A DNA stretch of 64,000 nucleotides from Planctomycetaceae bacterium (GCA_017795105.1 CP051247.1:1612001-1676000), one strand, 5' to 3'. Positions 8,766 to 18,048 are shown, counted from the first letter of the stretch. Made by a program: numbers and translations. Notes: generated by a model not told the origin, from the letters alone.

Positions 8766-10331
8766 TTAGTGAGGTTGTTTCTTAAAACTCGGCTTTCGCC
8801 ACTGGCGTCCCTCGCGGGTCAGAAGACGATCAGCCGACTCGGGTCCCCAGGTTCCGGCAGGATAGAACTCGGGATCCTTGTGGCGATTCTCCCAATGATC
8901 GAGCACCGGAGTGACAAATCGCCAGGCCGCTTCGAGTTCATCGCTGCGTGTAAACAGTGTCGAATCTCCCCGCATCACGTCGAGCAGCAGACGCTCATAC
9001 GCTTCCGGGAGATCGATCTCGAACGAATCCTGATAGGCGAAGTTCATCGTCATCGGATGAATCTGGTACTGCATGCCCGGCCGCTTGGTCGAGCACTGCA
9101 GCATGATGCCTTCGTAAGGCTGAATACGGAAGACCAGGGTGTTCTGCTGGGCTTCGACCAGAGCGCACATATCGCCATCGCACTCGACGGTCGAAAACAG
9201 ATTCAACGGCGGCAGTTTGAACTTCACCGCGATCTCAGTTCCGCGAGCCGGCATCCGCTTGCCAGTTCGCATGTAGAACGGCACACCTTCCCAACGCCAG
9301 TTGTCGATGAAGGCTTCCATCGCCACGAAAGTTTCGCGACGGGAGACTTCGGGAATGCGATCTTCCTGGCGGTAACCTTTCAAGACGTCGCCATTGAGTT
9401 CATTCGCCGTGTACTGCCCCGGGATCGCCCAGTTGTCGATGTTCTTCGGATCGCCCGGACGCAAGGCCTGTAAGACTTTGAGCTTCTCGTCCCGAATGTT
9501 CTCCCCTCGAAACAGCGACGGGGGTTCCATCGCAATCAGACACAGAAGCTGCAGCACGTGGTTCTGAAGCACATCGCGGAGAGCCCCCGACTGGTCGTAG
9601 TAGCCACCGCGACCACGTTCCATCCCCTGCGATTCGGCCACGGTGATCTGCACGTGATCGACATGATTGCGATTGAGCAGCGGCTCGAAGATCGAGTTGC
9701 CAAATCGGAACAGCAAAATGTTCTGGACCGTTTCTTTGCCCAGATAATGGTCGATGCGATAGATCTGCTTTTCAGCGAGTAGCTTGCCGAGCGCGGAACT
9801 CAACTCCTGCGCCGATTCGAGATCGTGTCCGAATGGTTTCTCAACCACGACACGCAGCCAGTTCTCGGCATACGGTTCCGGAATCATCCCGGCCCGATTG
9901 AGCGCTTCGATCGATGGCAGAAACAGGCTCGGAGCCGTGGCGAGATAGACAACCCGCTGACCGCCAAGTCCGTGCTGTTCCTCCAGCTGTTCGAGCGAGA
10001 CCTTCAGGTCGTCGAACTGCTTCGGCTTCTGCAGGTCGACTTCACGGTAGTGGACTCGCTGCGCAAACGTGTTCCAGTCCGCCTGTGTCACTTCCCCGGT
10101 TCGCGACGAGGTTCGCACGGCTTCGAACAGTTCATTACGGAACGATTCGTCCGACTTTTCACGACGGGCGACACCGACAATCTGAGTCTTTTCGGGAAGA
10201 TAGCCGGTCTTCCACAACGTGTAGAGAGCCGGGATGAGCTTGCGGGCCGTCAGGTCGCCGGAGGCTCCGAAGATGAGAATCGTCGACGGATGGGCCAGTT
10301 CGTCCGGCGGGGTCGAAGCGGTGGAGTACAT
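8766..10331 (-). CDS. zwf: Glucose-6-phosphate 1-dehydrogenase
   Basis: The 521-residue length is slightly above the usual 490-510. The Rossmann motif GASGDL is at residues 22-27 and the substrate-binding signature RIDHYLGKE at 192-200, both complete. It oxidises glucose 6-phosphate to 6-phosphogluconolactone with NADP, starting the oxidative pentose-phosphate pathway in the cytoplasm. Neither pgl nor gnd lies nearby. The rpe gene at 39.5 kb belongs to the same pathway. Confidence 0.96.
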   Translation of the reverse strand: MYSTASTPPDELAHPSTILIFGASGDLTARKLIPALYTLWKTGYLPEKTQIVGVARREKSDESFRNELFEAVRTSSRTGEVTQADWNTFAQRVHYREVDLQKPKQFDDLKVSLEQLEEQHGLGGQRVVYLATAPSLFLPSIEALNRAGMIPEPYAENWLRVVVEKPFGHDLESAQELSSALGKLLAEKQIYRIDHYLGKETVQNILLFRFGNSIFEPLLNRNHVDHVQITVAESQGMERGRGGYYDQSGALRDVLQNHVLQLLCLIAMEPPSLFRGENIRDEKLKVLQALRPGDPKNIDNWAIPGQYTANELNGDVLKGYRQEDRIPEVSRRETFVAMEAFIDNWRWEGVPFYMRTGKRMPARGTEIAVKFKLPPLNLFSTVECDGDMCALVEAQQNTLVFRIQPYEGIMLQCSTKRPGMQYQIHPMTMNFAYQDSFEIDLPEAYERLLLDVMRGDSTLFTRSDELEAAWRFVTPVLDHWENRHKDPEFYPAGTWGPESADRLLTREGRQWRKPSFKKQPH

Positions 10332-10482
10332 AAGCTGTGCCTGAATGAGTCGCTGGCGTCTGAAGATGGCCGAACAATCAAGCGCAAATCGATCGACACG
10401 ATCAGACGGAATTTGAGAGTCCCAACGCGGTGGGGGCGTTCAGCTTAACGCTTCTCCGGCGGCTTGTCAGCAATCGCAGCGA

Positions 10483-11331
10483 TCAATTCCAGCGGGTGAT
10501 TTCGCTGAACGCCAGTGCAATCTGACTCCGCAAGGTCGGCTGCTCGTGTTCCGGAGCGGTCGACACGATCCGCCGCAGCATCGCCAGGGCTTCGCCGGGA
10601 TAGCCGGCCTTCAGCGAGATCAACGCCCGATCACGCCGCGAGGCGTATTGAGAGGGGTTCAGCAGCAGCAGACGGTTCTGAATCCGCAGGGCGTGCTTCC
10701 ACTTTTCCTGCTCGATGTAGAGCACCTTCAGATTGTTGAGCATCCGCGTGACGATCGTGCGATGACTGACCGCTTTCATGCCCGACTTCGCATCTCGCCG
10801 CGACACATCGGCAATCGCCTGCACCCAGTCGAGACATTCGTCGTACTGCATGTAGCGGCCCGGCGTGAACGCATCCAGAAAGACCGGGCCTTCGATGGTC
10901 TCCATCCGCGTCAGAAAATGGGACGGAGCGGCGACGCCGTGCAACTCGATGCCCGAGCGATGAGCCACGGCCATGTAAAGCACCGACAGACTGATCGGAA
11001 TACCGCGACCGGTTTCGACCACGCGATTGAGAAACGAACCGTCGGCGTGAAGGAACGATTCATCATCGCCCCGCAAGCCGTGCTGATGCCCGAGGATCTC
11101 GGCGAGGTACTCGATTTGCGAAAACGGCTTCTGAAACGAGAACGTTTTTTGACGAATCTCGTCGGCCCGTTCATCGATCCACTGCAGGGTTTCGTCGAAC
11201 TCAAGATCCGGGAAATAGTCCCGGGCCAGTTCGAGAGCCGCCACGGAAAGATCAACTTCCTCGTGCCGATCGCAGAGCTTCAAGAACTCTCGATCCTCGA
11301 CAAATTCGCGACGTATTTCGTGGAGATTCAT
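10483..11331 (-). CDS. SirB1/transglutaminase-like protein with TPR tail
   Basis: The ATG at 11331 gives 282 residues; an in-frame TTG at 11364 is less likely. The N-terminal two thirds match the SirB1 N-terminal domain (transglutaminase-like fold): GRGIPISLSVLYMAVAHRSG and GVAAPSHFL are its characteristic segments. Residues from about 195 form TPR-like helices (KVLYIEQEKWKHALRIQNRLL). The biochemical role of the family is not known, and in many bacteria it sits beside protein-release-factor genes, which is not the case here. Transcribed in the same direction as zwf. Confidence 0.8.
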   Translation of the reverse strand: MNLHEIRREFVEDREFLKLCDRHEEVDLSVAALELARDYFPDLEFDETLQWIDERADEIRQKTFSFQKPFSQIEYLAEILGHQHGLRGDDESFLHADGSFLNRVVETGRGIPISLSVLYMAVAHRSGIELHGVAAPSHFLTRMETIEGPVFLDAFTPGRYMQYDECLDWVQAIADVSRRDAKSGMKAVSHRTIVTRMLNNLKVLYIEQEKWKHALRIQNRLLLLNPSQYASRRDRALISLKAGYPGEALAMLRRIVSTAPEHEQPTLRSQIALAFSEITRWN

Positions 11332-11364
11332 CGGTCCAACCGAATCCTGTTCGATCCCTGACAA

Positions 11365-11725
11365 GTCGTCGAACGGACTTCGCTGATCCCGACGATTCGG
11401 GCTCCGCAGCCGCTCTTTCCATGTACCGAAATCCTACCCCGGTCCAGGCACAAACACAATCGGAGTTTCGACTTCCCGGCGTCTTCCTGCTTCTCCTTCC
11501 GAACTGGTTATTGCATCGCCAGTTAGGCGATTGGAAAAACTGCAGACGCAAAACATCACGAACGATTCCATCGACGTAGCGGCGGCGTCTCGCCATCGAA
11601 TAGTCGTCGCTCTCAAATGGAAACCGGCATCGCGAGTTGATTGGCCCCTTGCCTGCCGACTCTCACGGGTGACAATCGTAGAAGAGCAACATGAACGGCC
11701 ATCGCGAGTTTCAGAAGGAGTTCCA
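11365..11725. other. Divergent intergenic region without recognised feature
   Basis: About 360 bp separate the SirB1-like gene from the SDR gene. The region contains no believable open frame and no strong hairpin. An AAGGAG ribosome-binding site at its right end serves the SDR gene. Confidence 0.5.
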
Positions 11726-12520
11726 ATGAAGATTGATCTGACGGGAAAAACGGCCATCGTCACCGGTTCGACCGAAGGGATTGGCAAAGCCATCGCCAAA
11801 GGGCTGGCCGAATGCGGAGCCCGCGTCGTCATCAACGGACGCAAGCCTGACAAAGTCGAAGCGACTGTTCAGGAACTGGCGAAGGAGATCGATGGAGGAG
11901 AGTTCACTGGTGTCGCGGCTGATCTCGGGACGGCGGCCGGTTGCGAAGAACTCGTTCAAGCCGTGCCCGATGCCGATATCGTCGTCAACAACGTCGGCAT
12001 CTTTGGCCCGCAGGATTTCTTCGACGTTGAAGACGAAGTCTGGCAGCAGTTCTTTGATGTGAACGTGATGTCCGGCGTGCGAGTTTCCCGAGCCTATCTG
12101 CCCGGCATGAAGAAGCGTGGCTGGGGCCGCGTGATCTTTATATCCTCGGAATCAGGCCTGAACATTCCCAGAGAGATGATCCACTACGGCATGACCAAGA
12201 CCGCGAACATCTCCATCGCCCGCGGCCTCGCCAAACAGATGGCCGGAACAGGTGTGACCGTCAACAGCGTGCTGCCCGGGCCCACGCTGTCCGATGGCCT
12301 GGTTGAAATGATCGAGGACGACGCAAAGAATGCCGGCAAGTCGGTCGACGATTATGCCCGCGACTTCGTGATGGACGCCCGCCCCGGCAGTCTCATTCAA
12401 CGCCCGGCCACCGTGGAAGAAGTCGCCAGCATGGTCGTCTATGTCGCCTCCCCACTTGCCTCCGCCACAACCGGAGCCGCCCTCCGCGTCGACGGCGGAA
12501 TCGTCGACACCCTCGCCTGA
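11726..12520 (+). CDS. Short-chain dehydrogenase/reductase
   Basis: The 264-residue protein starts at ATG 11726, with AAGGAG 8 bases upstream. The cofactor motif TGSTEGIG lies at residues 13-20, a catalytic Ser at about 140-143 and the YxxxK pair at Tyr154/Lys158, followed by the SDR segment NSVLPGP. It is a classical NAD(P)-dependent oxidoreductase. The closest general resemblance is to FabG-like 3-oxoacyl reductases, but the substrate is not determinable. It stands alone, followed by a paired-hairpin element. Confidence 0.88.
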   Translation: MKIDLTGKTAIVTGSTEGIGKAIAKGLAECGARVVINGRKPDKVEATVQELAKEIDGGEFTGVAADLGTAAGCEELVQAVPDADIVVNNVGIFGPQDFFDVEDEVWQQFFDVNVMSGVRVSRAYLPGMKKRGWGRVIFISSESGLNIPREMIHYGMTKTANISIARGLAKQMAGTGVTVNSVLPGPTLSDGLVEMIEDDAKNAGKSVDDYARDFVMDARPGSLIQRPATVEEVASMVVYVASPLASATTGAALRVDGGIVDTLA

Positions 12521-12552
12521 CGGCGTTTGGGATCTTGAATAGACGCAGCAAA

Positions 12553-12730
12553 GGGTGGCCTTGATAGCTCCGCTATCAAGGCGGCGAAGCCGTAGGAGAT
12601 TGCAGTTTGATGAGGGTGAGATTTCTGCTCTGCTTCGTCTTCTTATCGGAGGAAGTCTCTCAGCAATTGGCCAGTCCAACTCCGCACTCCGACGGCTGCG
12701 CCGCCCCGAAAGAATCTTTCGGGGCCACCC
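12553..12730 (+). repeat. Paired-hairpin element E1 (178 bp)
   Basis: The outer ends are GGGTGGCC and GGCCACCC. The left palindrome is CTTGATAGC/GCTATCAAG, then a mini-hairpin GGCGGCGAAGCCG and AGGAG. The right side has ACGGCTGCGCCGCC, then the palindrome CCCCGAAAG/CTTTCGGGG. The element at 60799-60975 is the same sequence family in reverse orientation. A partial extra right end lies at about 12745-12762. Confidence 0.8.
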
Positions 12731-12771
12731 GGGGTTGATCATCCTTGGGGCCACCCGGGTGGACCCTCGGT

Positions 12772-13905
12772 TCAATAGCGGAATGTCTGCCCCGAGACTT
12801 CGAAGCCGGGTCGAATCGCGATGTTGAGCAGCAGCCCGAGACTGAACGACGTCATCAGCATGCTCGAACCGCCGTAACTCAGTAGTGGCAACGTCAGTCC
12901 GGTAATCGGCGTCAGACCCACGGTCATTCCGGTGTTGATGATCAGTTGCGTACACAGAATCGTCACGATGCCAACCGCCAGCAGCCGGCTGAACGGCTCC
13001 TCGGTTTGTGTCGAGATCTTCAGCCCCTGAGCGAACATCAGCAGATACAACCCGATGACGCCGAAGCAACCCCAGAGCCCCCAGCGTTCGCCGACAAGGC
13101 AGAAGATGAAGTCCGTCCGCGAAGCCGGCAGGTGATACAGATAGCTGTCGTCTGTCGCCGGGCCGGCCACCTGACTTCCCCACACGCCGCCCAACGCGAG
13201 CATCTGTTTCGACTGATGCAAATGGTAACCGTCTCCCCGGGGAGCAACCCCGCCGTCCTGCTGGGAGAAGAGGGTCGTCACACGCGATTTCTGTTCGGCC
13301 GACATCGCCGTCCAGCCGACCGGCATCAATGCGACGCCCAGGACAATGATCATCAGCAGATGACTCAACCGGGCCCCGGCCGCGAACAGCATGCTGAACA
13401 GCACCGGGAGAAACAGCAGCGAGGTTCCCAGGTCCGGCTCTTTCAGAATCAGCCCCATCGGAATGAGCGTGATGATGAACGGCACCACGAGCCCCCACAG
13501 TTTGCGATAGTTATCGCGATACATCAGGTAATGCGCGAGCGCCATCATGTATGTCAGCTTGGCGACTTCCGACGGCTGGAAGTTGATCGGCCCGAGCGGA
13601 ATCCAGCGATGCGATCCCCCGCGAGCCGGCATGAAGTACGGCACCACGAGCAGCGCCAGCGAGATCCCGAAGAACAGATACGAGTGCTCCCGCCAGAAGC
13701 GAATCGGCAGCACGGTGCCGAGAATGAGGGCGGGCACCGACAGCATCACCCAGATCAGATGCCGACTCACCAACCCACCGTCGCCGACCAGCTCATCGCC
13801 CCGCTGAATCGCCAGCAGACCGATCACCAGCAGAGCCGCCTGCGTGATCAGCAGCATCAGCGGAAACCGCGACCAGCGAATATCAAACGTCTGCAGCACA
13901 GCCAT
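12772..13905 (-). CDS. rodA: Rod-shape/elongation SEDS glycosyltransferase RodA
   Basis: The 377-residue protein has about ten membrane segments. SEDS hallmarks are present: QPSEVAK, the catalytic-region motif LKEPDLGTS (Asp within EPDLG), and the C-terminal LPLLSYGGSS. RodA polymerises peptidoglycan strands together with a class B PBP. Its presence agrees with the peptidoglycan found in planctomycetes, which generally lack FtsZ. No mreBCD or PBP gene is adjacent in this window. FtsW is the alternative, but the sequence and length suit RodA better. Confidence 0.9.
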   Translation of the reverse strand: MAVLQTFDIRWSRFPLMLLITQAALLVIGLLAIQRGDELVGDGGLVSRHLIWVMLSVPALILGTVLPIRFWREHSYLFFGISLALLVVPYFMPARGGSHRWIPLGPINFQPSEVAKLTYMMALAHYLMYRDNYRKLWGLVVPFIITLIPMGLILKEPDLGTSLLFLPVLFSMLFAAGARLSHLLMIIVLGVALMPVGWTAMSAEQKSRVTTLFSQQDGGVAPRGDGYHLHQSKQMLALGGVWGSQVAGPATDDSYLYHLPASRTDFIFCLVGERWGLWGCFGVIGLYLLMFAQGLKISTQTEEPFSRLLAVGIVTILCTQLIINTGMTVGLTPITGLTLPLLSYGGSSMLMTSFSLGLLLNIAIRPGFEVSGQTFRY

Positions 13906-13937
13906 CCCTGCTGTTCAGAACGAAACGACAATAACCC

Positions 13938-13975
13938 GGGTGGCCCGGCCAACTTCGGCCGGGTCGCGAGGAACG
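13938..13975 (+). repeat. Half element: GGGTGGC-palindrome-GGTCGCGAGG
   Basis: GGGTGGCCCGGCCAACTTCG continues into GGCCGGGTCGCGAGGAACG. This matches the left half of the paired-hairpin elements (outer arm, palindrome, mini-hairpin remnant) without a recognisable right half. Confidence 0.55.
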
Positions 13976-14037
13976 AAGTAACTATGGTTCAGAAAATATC
14001 CAATGAACAACGTTGGGGGAGTCCCAGTAAGTAAGTT

Positions 14038-14190
14038 CCCTCGCCCCTCTGGGGGAGAGGGTTAGGGTGAGGGAAAAATGCGGGTAACATGGTCCACGGA
14101 CCGCTGATTCTCATTAGAGAAGGAACATCGCTGGTTGATCGCCCCCTCATCCGCCCTTCGGGCACCTTCTCCCCCTGAAGGGGGCGAAGG
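14038..14190. repeat. Paired-hairpin repeat with CCCTCGCCCC termini
   Basis: The left hairpin is CCCTCGCCCCTCTGGGGG followed by AGAGGGTTAGGGTGAGGG (14038-14073). The right part (14141-14190) holds two hairpins, CGCCCTTCGGGC and CTCCCCCTGAAGGGGG. Similar purine/pyrimidine-rich inverted repeats are common between genes in many environmental bacteria. No coding function is apparent. Confidence 0.7.
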
Positions 14191-14481
14191 AACACGATCT
14201 CCCTCAGAGACCAAACGGTGACCCAACACGCAACGCACGAGTGCAGCCTTTAGTGATCCAATCTGGCCACCAATTCCATGCCTGCGAGCCGCCGCGAAGA
14301 ATACCGGGATTTCCCGCATCGAATCAAGATGCGATCGACTCCCTCAGGCCCCTTCAGACTCCCATTGACCGGATTTCGGAGAACGAGGATACTCCCGCCG
14401 TGTCAATCCGCCGGCTCACGACGAGCAGGCAAACCATAAGTCACGGCGGTTCTGTGCAACCGCTTCTGGAAGGAGTCTGTT

Positions 14482-15258
14482 GTGTCTATCCATCCCACAG
14501 CGATCATTGATCCCCGCGCACAGATTGCTTCTTCGGTCCGAATTGGTCCCTACGTCGTCGTTGAAGGTCCCGTCACCATCGGAGCCGACACCGAAATCGG
14601 GCCGTTCACCACGATTCTCGGTCACACGACCATCGGCGAAAACTGCCGCATTCACTCCCGAGTTTCCCTCGGCGACATCCCCCAGGACCGGGCGTTTCAC
14701 AATGAGCCTTCGTCCTGCATCATCGGCAACAACGTGATTCTGCGGGAAGGCGTCACGATCCATCGCGGCACCGGCGAAGGCACGGCCACGGTCATCGGCG
14801 ACAACTGCTTCCTGATGACCAACGCCCACGTCGGCCACAACTGCGAACTTGAGAAGGGCGTCACCATGATTAGCGGTTCGCTGCTCGGCGGTTACGTCCA
14901 GGTCGGCGAACGAGCCATCATCTCGGGCAACGCAGCCGTGCATCAGTTCTGCCGCATCGGCACCATGGCCATGATTGGCGGTCTCTCGAAGATCGTGCAG
15001 GACATCCCGCCGTTCATGATGACCGACCACGCCGGCGAAGTGATCGCCATCAATCTCGTCGGCCTCAAGCGAGCCGGCTTCAATCCCGACGAACGCAAAG
15101 ACATGAAAGCAGCCTTCCGCATCCTCTACCGCGACGGCTACACGCATCGCCACGCGATGGAAATCCTCAAGGAACGCAACTTCAGCTCCGCCATCGATCC
15201 CCTGCTCGACTTCCTGAGCGAAACCAGCGCCCGCGGCCTGACCAAGGGAGCGGCCTGA
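14482..15258 (+). CDS. lpxA: Acyl-ACP--UDP-N-acetylglucosamine O-acyltransferase
   Basis: The 258-residue left-handed beta-helix protein starts at GTG 14482, with GGAAGGAG 6 bases upstream. Hexapeptide repeats cover about residues 2-180. The LpxA motif TNAHVGHNC carries the catalytic His119 (equivalent to E. coli His125), and residues about 195-255 form the C-terminal helical domain. It makes the first step of lipid A synthesis, acylating UDP-GlcNAc at the 3-OH. No other lpx gene is adjacent. A terminator closes the unit. Confidence 0.95.
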   Translation: MSIHPTAIIDPRAQIASSVRIGPYVVVEGPVTIGADTEIGPFTTILGHTTIGENCRIHSRVSLGDIPQDRAFHNEPSSCIIGNNVILREGVTIHRGTGEGTATVIGDNCFLMTNAHVGHNCELEKGVTMISGSLLGGYVQVGERAIISGNAAVHQFCRIGTMAMIGGLSKIVQDIPPFMMTDHAGEVIAINLVGLKRAGFNPDERKDMKAAFRILYRDGYTHRHAMEILKERNFSSAIDPLLDFLSETSARGLTKGAA

Positions 15259-15297
15259 TTCCTCGGGTTGAGATATCCGAACTCAGAAGAAACTGTC

Positions 15298-15333
15298 AAA
15301 GAGCAGCCTCGTGCAATCGGGGCTGCTCTTTTG
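15298..15333 (+). terminator. Rho-independent terminator after lpxA
   Basis: AAAGAGCAGCC pairs with GGCTGCTCTTT across an 11-base loop and is followed by T residues, 40 bases after the lpxA stop codon. Confidence 0.88.
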
Positions 15334-15360
15334 TATGGTATGAGATGACTCACTGAGCAT

Positions 15361-15486
15361 GGGGTGCCATGCCGAAGCTCGTCGTGGGCATGCTTTTAAG
15401 ACCTGAACATCATCGACCTCTTCCGACTGTGTCGGCCCCAATACGCGGAGCAACCGGGACGCCCCTTCCAGGAGCGTTCGCAATCA
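15361..15486 (+). repeat. CATGCCCACG-family repeat, copy A1
   Basis: GGGTGCCATGCC and CGTCGTGGGCATGC form a slightly decayed left hairpin. About 50 bp later comes the shared right part GCGGAGCAACCGGGACGCCC followed by AGGAGCGTTCG. Copies A3 and A4 have the same order of blocks in the same orientation. The copy ends 5 bases before the start codon of the following small gene. Confidence 0.8.
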
Positions 15487-15491
15487 AACCT

Positions 15492-15893
15492 ATGTGTGAA
15501 TCCACACCATCTCGCTTCGAGTTGTTCGCCGAGGCATTCGTTCGCACGTACTGGGCAACAGTCAAGAGTGGCGATTTCCCGATGCCTCCCGATGAGCCTG
15601 TTGAGGAGACACTGGAGGAGTTACTTTCGGACATTTTAAGGGAGACTACGCTCAGCCCATCTTCTGATCGTTGCGGACTCACGGGCGAATTGCGAATGAC
15701 GAGTCGGCACGGAGACTGGTGGTTGTTCCAGTTTCGAGAAATTGAGTCCCAATGGACCCTTCAGAAGGCTTCGGCAGCGTCAGACTCGCACCAACCGCAT
15801 GATCTTCTTGGCCCAGATTACGCTGCCGACTTCAAACCTTTTCTACGGCATATCGAAAGACTCGCGAACGTCGTAACAGGCGACGATCAATAA
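15492..15893 (+). CDS. Small protein of unknown function (island gene 1)
   Basis: From ATG 15492 the product has 133 residues, acidic and soluble, with no membrane segment or recognised motif; it includes a WWLFQF stretch and ends in GDDQ. The open frame extends upstream into repeat A1, but that part is repeat sequence, so the first ATG after the repeat is used. No ribosome-binding site is seen, so the start is uncertain. It lies between repeat copies A1 and A2. I do not recognise it. Confidence 0.6.
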   Translation: MCESTPSRFELFAEAFVRTYWATVKSGDFPMPPDEPVEETLEELLSDILRETTLSPSSDRCGLTGELRMTSRHGDWWLFQFREIESQWTLQKASAASDSHQPHDLLGPDYAADFKPFLRHIERLANVVTGDDQ

Positions 15894-15903
15894 ATACACG
15901 AGC

Positions 15904-15936
15904 CGGGTGCCATGCTCACGCCCGTCGTGGGCAAGC
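15904..15936 (+). repeat. CATGCCCACG-family repeat, partial copy A2
   Basis: CGGGTGCCATGCTCACG and CCCGTCGTGGGCAAGC retain only the left hairpin region of the family. It has the same orientation as A1, A3 and A4 and separates the first and second island genes. Confidence 0.65.
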
Positions 15937-15994
15937 TGACAGATTACCGCACCACCGATTCTCATCTCTCCAAGCCTTCATCACAGGAAATCCA

Positions 15995-16672
15995 ATGCGT
16001 CAAATCGCGACCGGGCGCATGATTGGACTGGTGATCGCTCTGGCCGCAACCGGAGTCTCGATCAGGTTCGGGATCGATGCTTACCGGCTGAACACCCGGT
16101 TCTATGACTGGGTTGAGGCCCGTCCGATGGAAACGACCATCGACCTGTCGCAGCCGGGAGCGAAGACCGTTCCTTTTCACCAGACGTGCAGCATTTCCCA
16201 CGGCGAGGGGCTGTATGTCGACTGGCGATTCATCGAAGAGACAACCCTCGACGTGCGAGATCAGTTCGCCGGATTGAATGGCACGTGTACGATTAAAGAC
16301 TCAGACGGTCAGGAAGTCGAAACGGTCCCGTTTCACACCGAATCGGTGCAATACTGGGGCGGCGAAACCCTGCTCGCGGAACTGTCGATGTTTCCCGAGG
16401 GCCATTACACCGCCACCATTCAGATCAACTCCGGCGCCCCCGCCTTCGCGAATCAGGAACAGACCCTCTACGCCCGCTACCAACTCTGCGGACTGGAAAA
16501 GATCATGGCATTCGCCGCCGGTGCCTTCTCCTTCGCATCACTGGCCGTCGCAGCATTCGCAGCCGGATGCATCGCCAAAGGCCTGCGACAGGACGGCATC
16601 TGGAGAACAACCGAGAACACAGACACGAAGGAAGAATCAGCCCCGTCAGCCAATCATACTCCGAATTCCTAA
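15995..16672 (+). CDS. Membrane protein of unknown function (island gene 2)
   Basis: The 225-residue protein starts at ATG 15995, with AGGAAA 5 bases upstream. One membrane segment lies near the N-terminus (about 9-26) and one near the C-terminus (about 167-192). Between them is an extracytoplasmic, Cys-containing beta-rich domain of about 135 residues (one Cys pair in QTCSIS and NGTCTI could form a disulfide). The tail after the second segment is short, polar and cytoplasmic. It lies between repeats A2 and A3. No family was recognised. Confidence 0.7.
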   Translation: MRQIATGRMIGLVIALAATGVSIRFGIDAYRLNTRFYDWVEARPMETTIDLSQPGAKTVPFHQTCSISHGEGLYVDWRFIEETTLDVRDQFAGLNGTCTIKDSDGQEVETVPFHTESVQYWGGETLLAELSMFPEGHYTATIQINSGAPAFANQEQTLYARYQLCGLEKIMAFAAGAFSFASLAVAAFAAGCIAKGLRQDGIWRTTENTDTKEESAPSANHTPNS

Positions 16673-16680
16673 CCCAACGC

Positions 16681-16780
16681 AGGGTGCCATGCCCACGCTT
16701 GCGTGGGCATGCTCTCGAAGTCTTCGTTGTGACCAGCGTCCTCCGGACTGCGTCGACCCGTTAGCAGAGCAACCACGAAA
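16681..16780 (+). repeat. CATGCCCACG-family repeat, copy A3
   Basis: AGGGTGCCATGCCCACGCTT and GCGTGGGCATGC form a near-perfect 12-bp palindrome. The right block (GACTGCGTCGACCC, then AGCAGAGCAACC) matches A1 and A4. It lies 32 bp from the stop codon of the Shedu-like gene. Confidence 0.85.
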
Positions 16781-16812
16781 TCACTGTTTGTCCCTAAGGC
16801 TTTATGCAACCG

Positions 16813-17937
16813 TCAGAACGGAATTTCTCCATCCAAATCGGTCGTGGTTTCTGCCGTAGCGGCCCCTGCATTCCCAAATACATCCAGTACTCGAGCCGCA
16901 GTTCGCAGCAATTGATCGTAAGTGATAATCTCGATCCCGTGAAGGTGAGCATTGAAATTGCGAAGCGCAGCAACCTGTTCACGGTCACCATCGCGTCCGG
17001 CAATCGCGCGAGCGCGAATTTTTAATGTATCCACCTTGTCCTTCGCGATGATAGAGTCGCGATTTCGCTCAACCTCTTCGACGTATCTGACAACTTGACC
17101 AATAATTGTCGAAAGCTTTGACGACGGATAGTAGCTATCGTGAGATTTATCGTGCATAAAAAGCCGTTCACCGAATGCAGTCTTGATTTCGACAATCTCT
17201 ACGTATCCGTCGACGGTTCGGCGTAGCATATGATCTAAGTTATCATCCCGTGTCCAGGTGCGGCGGGAAAGTAGTTCGCTGTATTCACTGCCAAACATCC
17301 ATGGGTTCTTTGAAAGGTGGTCTTGAAATTCCCTTTCCAGCGTCTTGGGGTTGTCGACCAGTTCCTCGAGTCTTTCGTACGCATTTCTGTACTCAACGAA
17401 GCGTGAAGCCATTGAGATGTGCCTGAGAGCTTCTGGACTACTCTCTTCAAAGGCTGCAACAAAGTCCACCGCAGACGACGATGCCTCGCTTAGCTGGTCA
17501 AGGATTGTCCGAACCAATTGAATTTTGTCGGTCGCAGCAAGGTTTGCGAGGGAACCAAGCAATGATTCCAATTGGCGGTAATCATTAGTTCGAATCAGGT
17601 GCAAGTCGCCGTGTTGATCCGCTAACGCATCTTGTTTCAGGGCGTGCAAGAACATATAAAGTCGATCAACCTCATCCGGCGAATCGAGGCGAACGGACCG
17701 CTCTGGATTTGTGAACCAACCCTCCTTCGCTTTGCGAACGATGTGGTCAATCTTCAGACAGTGGTGATGAAATTCACCGGTATTGGAATTTATGATCTCA
17801 AGAAGCGTGGCGATCCGGAAAGCCTGCGGCCCATCCTTAAGAACAACTTGACTGATTTTTCCGACACTCGGATTTGAATACGCCTTACGGATACGCACCC
17901 GCACGTCGTCGAGGGTCAAATCTGGTGGTAGTGACAT
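16813..17937 (-). CDS. Shedu/DUF4263-like nuclease (candidate anti-phage defence)
   Basis: The 374-residue protein starts at ATG 17937 with GAGGA about 10 bases upstream; a start 6 codons earlier has no such site. Residues from about 200 match the SduA/DUF4263 nuclease region: LEREFQDHLSKNPWMFG, then VDGYVEIVEIKTA, which supplies the PD-(D/E)xK residues Asp243, Glu250 and Lys252, and a Q-motif helix IIGQVVRYV (Gln281). The N-terminal 190 residues are a helical domain of the kind that differs between Shedu types. Shedu systems are single-gene phage-defence nucleases (family knowledge). Lower GC than its neighbours and flanking direct repeats suggest acquisition. A restriction-like role outside defence is possible. 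Confidence 0.78.
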   Translation of the reverse strand: MSLPPDLTLDDVRVRIRKAYSNPSVGKISQVVLKDGPQAFRIATLLEIINSNTGEFHHHCLKIDHIVRKAKEGWFTNPERSVRLDSPDEVDRLYMFLHALKQDALADQHGDLHLIRTNDYRQLESLLGSLANLAATDKIQLVRTILDQLSEASSSAVDFVAAFEESSPEALRHISMASRFVEYRNAYERLEELVDNPKTLEREFQDHLSKNPWMFGSEYSELLSRRTWTRDDNLDHMLRRTVDGYVEIVEIKTAFGERLFMHDKSHDSYYPSSKLSTIIGQVVRYVEEVERNRDSIIAKDKVDTLKIRARAIAGRDGDREQVAALRNFNAHLHGIEIITYDQLLRTAARVLDVFGNAGAATAETTTDLDGEIPF

Positions 17938-18048
17938 ACACAGTAATCCTCGCAATATTTGTTTTTAGTACTACTCAACAAACAGCTATCTGCGCCAGGA
18001 ACACCCACTAAACATAAATACCCGACATAACATACCATTATTAGTAAC

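Noticed and set aside
12553..12827. Small protein encoded by element E1
   Set aside because: The frame follows the repeat, and most of its shared sequence is the hairpin itself. Two copies are too few to show coding selection.
12152..13498. 448-codon open frame on the - strand
   Set aside because: Out-of-frame overlap with rodA and antisense to the SDR gene; not protein-like.
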